From: Macrothele yani
Lineage: Eukaryota > Arthropoda > Arachnida > Araneae > Macrothelidae
Length of the DNA: 64,000 bases
Assembly (NCBI GenBank): GCA_039090855.1
Contig: CM077002.1
Span: 85,812,194-85,876,193 of the forward strand
Direction of reading: 5' to 3'
Part shown: positions 56,700 through 64,000 of the stretch, one piece after another
Layout of the letters: each line of letters opens with the position of its first letter
Position numbering within the stretch: the stretch's first letter is position 1
Program-made: the position numbers and the translations under genes
The notes under the pieces: generated by a model
Told to the model about the DNA's origin: nothing
Database searches by the model: none
What the model saw: only the letters and a program-made list of their open reading frames with translations

Positions 56700-56865
56700 A
56701 ACGCAGGTGTAGCACGAAATTTCGTTACAACAACTTGATTTTTGTAGCGAGTTACGAGCAAAACTACTTTTTTTTATTTTTGTAGTTACGCTATACTACA
56801 AACTACAATAAAAGTAGCGCACTACTGTAACGTCGGTAATAGTAGCGCGCTACTTCCCAGCACTG
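56700..56865 (-). repeat. One end of a hAT-type element
   Basis: From the right the sequence reads CAGTGCTGGGAAGTAGCGCG then GTAGTTTGTAGTATAGCGTA. This resembles the CAGTGNTGGGAA termini of several animal hAT families. The other end was not found. Confidence 0.5.
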
Positions 56866-57005
56866 CGAGTACTCCATATCAAAGGTTGGAGTGCCACCCA
56901 TTGGGCTGCACGTCTGAAAGCAGTTCCGCAAAATTTTGAGTGCATCGTGGATTGCCTGGAGGAGGAGATTTCAAGAGATGCAGCCACTGGAAACGGCATT
57001 ATGAC

Positions 57006-59157
57006 CAGTGGTGCATTTTCGGCTAGGAGCGCGTCTAGGGCCCCAGAGTTTGAGGGCCCAAAATACGTAGAAATGGATTTCCAGTTTTCTTTTGATTTTC
57101 ACGGGCCGAAACAAATCAGTCCATATCAATCCTTAAAGCGACATCTTGCTTTGTACAATCAATTGATAGTTCACTTTCTGATATTAATATTAATAACATA
57201 TATTTTTTCTTACTTTGTTGATACTCCAAATTTTCGAGTTCTTATCGGTTTACTTGTTTTGAAAGGAATAGTTAAAATAATTTAGCTTTCCATTTAGTGG
57301 TAGGGGAAGAAAGGATTCACGCTTCCCACATGTTTCATTGTTTAAGGCGAATACTTAACTGGCCTGCTGTTATATAAATTATTTTCATGTTACTTTCAGC
57401 AAAAGGAAAACACCTGTGTTGGAACTTTTCCTTCTTTCTTCCTCCTAAGTTGAGATGACGAGTGCTTGCAGGTACTGTCTGTCTTGATGATCGGGAATGT
57501 TTCCTGTTATTATTTTTTTTTCTTTTGGGGTAGGGTGATTAAGTAATTTCTCAGCCCTAATCCCCCTAACCAGCCTAAACCAAAAGGGTTAATTAATATT
57601 CAGGCTGAAAAAAAGTGAAGAAATTCCAGAATATCACACTACTTATCTTTTTTTTTATTTAATAGTGTAGAGAGAAATTTCTATTTTGCAACAAAATTTT
57701 CTTATTACTTTTCTTATTACTTTCTCCTACCCTGGTTTAATACTGATAAAGCTGTGGTTCCTACTTTTCCATTTTCAAACCGGATCTCCTGAATTTAATT
57801 CTTATGCTTTCGTTTCTGATAACGGCAGTGCAGATATAAAAAGAACTTCACGCATCTTTTTGACGGAATAAAATAAATGCAGACCTTCTCAATTTTCCGA
57901 TTAAAATAATAAGCAAAATGCTTTCAAGAAACACATTCTCGCTTTCCTGCACTGACGGATTAAATTCTTACTATCCAAGTTTCTCCGTCCGGCATTCGTC
58001 TATGCTATGGATGGCTGAATCTCTTCGATTTAGGGAATTGTTCGCCACAGAAAAACTCCTCCACGAAAAGCCATCCACCCTTTCCAAGTAAAGTACTGCG
58101 CACAAATAGCATTTTACCCGAATTTTCTACTGTGGAGGACTTTTCCGGTTGCCAATGTCTTCCAGTATTTTATTTTTGCTTCACATCATGCTCGTTGCCG
58201 ACTAATTTACTCATAACGTAAAAATAAGATGATTTTCCGAAGCTGAAGCAATGGAAAGAGCTCGTTTTGTAATTGAATCGCATTCGAATTTTATGACAAT
58301 TAATACGTAATGTACTGATAAATTCAGAGAAATTCCATTTTCAAGGCATTAACTTTAAATTTGCCAAGTAATTTGCAACTGAACAGGTGCTAAATTAAAC
58401 AGTTTTACCTATAATGTATCAAACTGAAGAAGAACTTTCGCTCTAACTGAAATGGTTTATTCGTAGCGTAAAGCTAAAACTGAATATCTATTTTGAGAAC
58501 TAAATTTCACTACTAGTTCATAATAATTCATATTATGAACTAGTAGTGAAATTTAAAATGGGCAAAATTTAATGAATGTTTATGTTCTATCATTCGTAAA
58601 AATATTTTTTGGAAAATCTGTGAAAACCAAATTCTGTGGAAGCGCCACTAGCAGGAAATTAACAAACTAATTGGAAAATTTAAATATTTGAGAAGGAGCT
58701 GTTAAGCCTACTCTGAGAGGCATAAAAGTAATTTTTTCCTCTAAGTTAAACAGTTGGTTCGCAATAGAACTAATTTTTTTTTAATTTTCGACTTTGACAG
58801 CCCTTAGCTGTAAATTCATGAAATATATGGCATATTTAAAGTGCTAAACTTAATATCCTTTGATTTCCTATTAGCCGCAAAAATTATTTTTGAAATATCT
58901 CTGAAAACGAAAAGTTTGATGTACGCGGACAGACAAAGTGAATACACTAGCACTGTTTCTTTCAAAACGTTCTAATAATAGGAAGATAGAATGTCATTCA
59001 AAAAGCGTAAAAACCTTTTTCTTGACTTTACTTTTTTTACTTTTTTTGTTGTTGTTGTTAATCTGATGGATAAAATTTTCTGAGGCGATAAGAAGGTGGA
59101 GGGAGGCCCCTGAATCTTTTAGCCCCTAGGGCCCCAAAAGATCTAAAGTCGCCTCTG
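57006..59157. mobile_element. hAT element 1, non-autonomous, 8-bp target duplication
   Basis: ATTATGAC is duplicated exactly at 56998-57005 and 59158-59165. The ends read CAGTGGTGCATTTTCGG and, from the right, CAGAGGCGACTTTAGATC; both continue into GGGCCC-containing sequence. The 2,152-bp interior has no transposase frame, so it depended on an enzyme in trans. It interrupts the hAT transposase relic. Confidence 0.88.
58502..58554. repeat. Perfect 23-bp palindrome with 7-nt loop
   Basis: AAATTTCACTACTAGTTCAT... at 58502-58524 is exactly complementary to 58532-58554. It is inside hAT element 1. Confidence 0.95.
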
Positions 59158-59354
59158 ATTATGACGGCTCAATAGTTGCCCTCATCAGTAAATTGGTTGT
59201 TTTTTCTGAATTTCTTATGGTGGCGTTCTGTGCTCGAAATAAACAACTTTGCAGAAGTGCAACTGCAGAGGAAAGAAAAGACTTGATGAATGCACAGAAT
59301 TGTATTTCAACTGCATTAAACAAATCGAGAGTTTTGAGGACTGACAGTGCCTAC

Positions 59355-59991
59355 CAGGGCCGGATTAAAGGGATGAGGGGGGGGGGTCTATAGCATTGGG
59401 GCCCACCATTACCAAGGACCCAGAAGGCATGCCTGTGCAAATAATAGACAGATATATAGTTAGATAGATAGATAGATAGGATTATAAAATAGTTTTACTT
59501 TTGTCTCGAATGATTCCCACTTGGTCAGAAACAGAGGCTGTAAGACAAACAGATTTCAAGGCACTGACTCCCCTAGGGTAAAGGTTTCATGTCGCTGTGT
59601 GTCGGCGAGAAAATTTCAGCTTTTTCACGACAATTCCCCCCACACCTTCCGATTTGCACTTGGAATTGTTAATGGTCGAAGGCCCATGTCAAAAAAGATG
59701 CATTAAGAAAGTATACAGTGCTAAATCATTAGAAAATCCAAGACAAAATCTAGGAATCTTAAGCTTTTAACTCATGTTCTTATGAAAACAATGGAAAATA
59801 CAGTGACTTTTGTTAAGAAAACTCTGTAGATAATTTGTTAGTTTGAAGAATGCACTACACGCATATTAATTATCACAAGTATATTGCTACAGATTCGTGT
59901 TTTAACGGACTTTATAATGATTCTCCGTAATAAGTTCTTTGAGGGCCCACTGAAATGTCTTAGGGCCTACTAAGGCCTTAATCCGGCCCAG
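59355..59991. mobile_element. hAT element 2, non-autonomous, 8-bp target duplication
   Basis: Flanked by GTGCCTAC (59347-59354) and GTGCTTAC (59992-59999), one mismatch. The ends read CAGGGCCGGATTAAAGG and, from the right, CTGGGCCGGATTAAGGC. The 637-bp interior is non-coding and includes a GATA microsatellite near 59,460-59,480. It splits the hAT relic between codons for DSAY and NNFIAK. Confidence 0.88.
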
Positions 59992-60405
59992 GTGCTTACA
60001 ATAATTTTATCGCGAAAGCAAAAACTAATTAGGAGGAAATGTGCTGGGGACATGCTGATTTTCCCGTTGTGATTAAACAGAATTAAACAAAAGTCTGATA
60101 AAACAGCTGCTGGCTGCCTTTTGTGGACGCCCGAGAAACATCGAGTCAGTTACTACGAGGATTTCGACACAATGTGTGTCGATCTGATGTCTGAAAAATT
60201 AAGCTACGAAACAAGATGATTTGAAACCCGTGTGTACACTTTGATAAAGAAATACGCTGATTTCTTTACAACTGATCTCAAATATAAGTTGATCAGTTTT
60301 GCTGAATCGTGATTTCTCCAATGACAGTCCTCTACTGTATTTAGAGTTCATCATAAGAAAGAAAAAAAAAATTGTTGGACATCAGAGTGTTACGGGTTAT
60401 TTTGA

Positions 60406-60606
60406 TTGTTTCTAACACTGCCTGTCAGCACAGTGAGCACAGAACGAGTAAGGAGTTCCCTGAAAATAATTAAAGAGTATCGTCGTGCTACTATAACTGA
60501 AGAAACCTTCAATGACTACAATACACTTTACATCGAAAGAACAGTTGCCAATAAAATAAATTTGGATTCTACGATCGAAATATTCGCCGAACAGAAAGCA
60601 AGATGA
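60406..60606 (+). pseudogene. hAT transposase dimerisation domain
   Basis: The 66-residue frame has LPVSTVSTERVRSSLKIIKE followed by YRRATITEETFNDYNTLYIE, the conserved C-terminal hAT dimerisation signature. It ends IFAEQKAR. It is the clearest part of the relic; the upstream coding pieces are separated by the two hAT insertions. Confidence 0.88.
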
Positions 60607-60929
60607 GGATTTACAACCATCTGAGCAAATGTGTCAAAATGTGTATGTGCATTTTCGACAATTTTTAATTTGATATTGATTATTGATTTGTAACGACTTT
60701 AATTGTAATGTATCTATATAAATACAAATAATAGTAATATGAAAACGTTGGTTATGAATATACTACACTATATATAGCATACTTTTTATATTCAAGCACA
60801 TCAGAGCAAATCAGAAGTTAATTGTACCTGCTTAAAATTTCAGAAAATAAAACATAACTTTACTACGAAACAGAAAAAAATGTGTTCCCACATTTGCCGC
60901 CTGGGCCTTTGTCCTTAAATCCGCCACTG

Positions 60930-61248
60930 TTCATAAATATCAAAATAGTTATTCGTCCTTTCCAAATAATCCAGACAAAGAACAGGGACGTAGCTAAACT
61001 TCGAAATCAAAGTGGGCAACGAGTCAGCGAGTAGCATTTTTGATGGAGCAAGTGCAATAGCATCTTTATTTATGAAACACTGAAAGAAATAATTTTAATG
61101 CTTTTTACTACCGGCTACAAAGGAATTTGTGCATCCCCCCCCTCCGGTTACATACTAATTAGTTTCGGAACTGTTTTAAAAGAATCAAGAGTTGGGGTCC
61201 TTTTTTGTTAATGTTACGTCTATCCATTTTAATAAAATTAGTGAAACC
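60930..61248. other. Unassigned sequence
   Basis: No gene or repeat recognised; includes a C homopolymer near 61,134-61,142. Confidence 0.4.
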
Positions 61249-61260
61249 TGATGAGTTACA

Positions 61261-61918
61261 TAGGCGTCCATAGGAAGGGGCAAAGCAAGAGGGGGCACTT
61301 GCCCTTCCCTGGAAATCTGACTGTCATTTCAGTTCTTAGGAGGCATTACAAAGAGTTTTGCCATATCATTGATTCTGATTGCTAATTTTTATATTGAGCT
61401 TCTGGAGGTGTGTGTGTGTGTTTAGTAATGGGAATTTGTAGTAGAAGGGAATGATATTGAAATTCATCACTGTGTGTTAGAGCACAGCATACATAAGTAC
61501 ATTGTAGGGCAGGGTGAAAGATAAAGAAATGAAAAACATATCATTCTCTACAACGGCCATTTACTGCTGGACAAAGAGTTCTGCAAGTTTTTTCCATAAC
61601 TTTGTCTTGGGGGTGTTTTTCTCTTCTTGAAGATCAATAGAATGAACGCTGGAGTTGTGTCGTGCATGGGACACAAGTGGCCAAAATGCGCAAGGCTAGA
61701 ACAACATTTTAGTGTCCCAAACTACTGTGGAACTTCATCTATCAGTCTTTTTTATTCAATTCTTGGGTCGTTTGGTTTTCATTTAAACTTATCTAGGTGT
61801 GTGTGAAGAAAATGGTTAGAGGATACAGATGGCACAGTGGAAGTTTACGTTGTTTATGTTATTTGTGTTTACAGTTTCAACTTTTGCCACCTCCTGAAAA
61901 CTAAGCTATGGGCGCCCA
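61261..61918. mobile_element. Inverted-repeat element with 12-bp flanking direct repeat
   Basis: TGATGAGTTACA is present at 61249-61260 and 61919-61930. The ends read TAGGCGTCCATAGG and, from the right, TGGGCGCCCATAGC. The 658-bp interior is non-coding. The class is not assigned; a 12-bp duplication is longer than usual for hAT or Tc1. Confidence 0.65.
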
Positions 61919-62334
61919 TGATGAGTTACACACCCCTGTAAAAAACAACGCACTGCCACCAGGACCTCTAGCACGTATTGATTAAAAAAAAATTTATGCC
62001 AAAGAGAAGGGCCTGAAAGCAAAATATTTCGTGGATTAGGGATGAGGAGAAATAAGATACGCTGACACAATACCTTTTCCCTCCTTAAGTACCTTCCTTC
62101 AAATCAGCAAGCTTGTCTCGCATTCAACTCCTCCAAAGCAGTTGTCAGCCCAGCCACGTCCTGCTCTCTCATTGCCCTGGGGCAGGCTTTAGAGCGCTGG
62201 TATAACTCTTGACTTCACTTTCCCATCTTGTAATCCCCTACTTAGTATCACTAACAATCAGCAGAGCAATTAATAATGATCTTCCTTAGTGAATTCCTGT
62301 CCACCTTAATCATTTGGCTCCGGCCATATTAATA

Positions 62335-62900
62335 TGAAAACAGACTTAAACTAAGGATTTGGAAGAGTGGAGAACAACTGAATTTTCTTTGCCCTGCAAA
62401 TTCTATTTGATAGCCGTTCTACGGAGAAGTAGATATCGCATTTTCTCGGAGAAAATACGAACGGCTACGCAACGAAAAGCACGAGACTTTTATTCCTTGA
62501 CGAAGTCCAGATTGTGATTTAAAGTTAAAAACATTGAAAACGGCACGTCACGTCTTGAACTGGGTGGGCGAGAAAAAATTCAAGTTGGGCTCCAGGGATG
62601 TCGCCAAGGGTGTGCGAGGGTGGGCTTTAGCCTACCCTGAAATTTGTCTTGCCCACCCTGTCGCCCATCCAGTTCAAAATGTGCCATTTTTCAATGTATT
62701 TAACTTTAAAATATAATCTGGACTCACTAAGTAGTAATAAGTTTCGTTTTTTACTTCATGTATCCCTATTCCCCTAGGAAGTGCTTTGTTTACTACTTCG
62801 TAGAAAGGTTATCAAAATAGCATACGCAGGGCCATGAAAATTCGATTGTTCTCCACTCTTCCAATTCCTTAGTTTAAGCCTCTTTTCAATGTCTGTATGG
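62335..62900. mobile_element. Hairpin element with ~260-bp imperfect arms
   Basis: CTTAAACTAAGGATTTGGAA near 62,345 pairs with the sequence near 62,875. GTCCAGATTGTGATTTAAAG near 62,507 and CTTGAACTGGGTGGGCGA near 62,556 pair with 62,650-62,725. The short centre is near 62,600-62,640. It is probably a foldback-type MITE; the target duplication was not resolved. Confidence 0.7.
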
Positions 62901-63289
62901 CAGTAGCATATCTTGGGTCCGAGACCTGGCCTATCTCACCCCGCCCCCAGTACTGTTTTTTTTTTTTAATTGCGAAGTTTATTTTCAGTTGTTAAGGTAA
63001 TAAAAGTAACTTTTTTTCTAAATTTTGGGTACATGATATTGCTGACATGATACCAAATAATTATAAGGATTAGGATTTGAACACTTATTTGCACATGAAC
63101 TCCATTCTTTTTCTGAATACTTTATTTGTACGTGAACTCCATTCTTCTTCCCTTTTGTGTGTATAATGAATTAGCTTTCTTACTGGTAGTTGTTGTAGTA
63201 ATTATTATATCATGAATAAGCTTAACTGCTAGTAGTTATAATGAATAACGTTGTAGTAGTAGTGATTTATGATGAATAAAGTCTTATGC

Positions 63290-63824
63290 TGGTTGTTAAT
63301 AGTAACACTCAATGAAAAAGACCTAACAGCCAGACAGAGGTCTGACAAAACTATGAACTGAGAAAAACGTACTTACTAAGAAAACCTTTTATTAGGGAAA
63401 CTCCTGGTATTATCCACACATACTTCATAGGTCACACAACTACTCGATATCTGGCTCTCACATATAACGAAGTTCCTCTCACATAAACGAAGCTCTCTTT
63501 ACACCAAACGAAGATCTCTTTACACATAAAACAAAGCTCTCTCACGTAACGCAAAAGCTCTTCCCTACGCACATAAACAAAAAGCTCTACCTACGCACAT
63601 AAACAAAAAGCTCTACCTACGCACATAAACAAACGCTCTTTCTGGTATCGTTGAACGCGCCTATTTATACTGCCTACCACCACGTCATGACTTACACTCA
63701 TTGCCACATATCATTCAGCGGGAGAAATATCATCTCGTTAAGTAAGAAGATAATTTACATAGGAAAATAAAATAACGAGAGATAGTAAAATCAAAAGGAA
63801 ACTGAATCTAGAGTATACGTTACA
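63290..63824 (-). repeat. LTR related to the 827-1288 LTR, probably solo
   Basis: The minus strand starts TGTAACGTATACTC (compare TGTGACGTATATTC at the other LTR). It shares AATGAAAAAGACCTAACAGC-like sequence near the opposite end. Internally it has ACGCACATAAACAAAAAGCT tandem units near 63,545-63,635 and a TATAAATAG box near 63,660. No primer site or gag follows on the lower-coordinate side, and the inner boundary is uncertain. Confidence 0.6.
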
Positions 63825-64000
63825 TGTGGACTTGAGTGTTACGTTTTCATAAAAAGTTTCTTCCGAGTATTCTTTCATATTTAAAAGAATGTTTTTCTCT
63901 ATTGACAAAACAGCCGCTCAAATGCACATGTCCTTGTGTGGCTCTAAGATATATCTTGATTCTTTTTAATGCAGAAATACTTCTTTCGGTGGTTGCAGTT

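Larger units (their letters stand above)
56866..60929 (+). pseudogene. hAT transposase relic containing two later hAT insertions
   Basis: The coding pieces are KGWSATHWAARLKAV (56.89 kb), ALISKLVVFSEFLMVAFCAR (59.18 kb), VLRTDSAY continuing after the second insertion as NNFIAKAKTN (60.0 kb), HRVSYYEDFDTMCVDLM (60.13 kb) and the dimerisation domain. They follow the order of ZMYM1-like hAT transposases. Stops and frameshifts are common. A hAT-like terminus (CAGTGGCGGATTTAAGGACA from the right) ends at 60,929. The left end was not found. Confidence 0.75.

Noticed and set aside
1..64000. A bacterial or phage gene system
   Set aside because: Transposon families, SINEs with Pol III boxes, LTRs and microsatellites are animal-like; no operons or ribosome binding sites are visible.

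Overview
Overall character. This is a repeat-dense eukaryotic window, with low-GC stretches, microsatellites and no operon-like packing. I could not support a single host protein-coding gene. Almost every recognisable protein fragment belongs to a transposable element, and nearly all are broken by stops or frameshifts. The mix is RTE-clade LINEs, many different Tc1 families, a mariner, hAT elements, a Penelope-like element, a Ty3/Gypsy element and tRNA-derived SINEs. That suggests an invertebrate animal, most likely an arthropod (possibly a chelicerate), but this is inference and no species marker was seen.

Layout. 1-1.3 kb: gag and LTR of an LTR retrotransposon with a tRNA-Lys-type primer site; a related LTR lies at 63.3-63.8 kb. 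1.3-2.6 kb: RTE fragment. 2.8-9.3 kb: three Tc1 copies, with a mariner split by a SINE between two of them. 9.3-12.8 kb: long but rearranged RTE copy. 13.0-13.3 kb: mariner-like relic. 14.2-17.5, 25.2-27.1 and 46.4-47.8 kb: three copies of a non-coding element built of ~150-160 bp units, each carrying a short GC-rich motif that resembles the CTCF core site. 19.2-20.6 kb: Penelope-like 3' end. 30.4-31.9 kb: Tc1. 33.4-39.6 kb: Ty3/Gypsy element with integrase upstream of reverse transcriptase. 39.7-45.7 kb: Tc1 split by a 4.39 kb foldback element. 49.7-56.5 kb: a second foldback-like element that has absorbed three Tc1 copies and a LINE tail. 56.7-60.9 kb: hAT transposase relic containing two further hAT elements, each with its own 8-bp target duplication. 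61-63 kb: small inverted-repeat elements.

How the parts relate. The window is a stratified record of nested insertions. Target-site duplications give relative ages in several places: foldback into Tc1, hAT into hAT (twice), SINE into mariner. The strongest candidates for something undescribed are the CTCF-motif array element, the two foldback elements whose termini are made of 16-17 bp degenerate repeats, the Gypsy element with copia-like pol order, and several tight perfect palindromes that replace expected sequence inside known repeats, as expected of template-switch mutations. Element ends were placed by eye from TIRs and target duplications.
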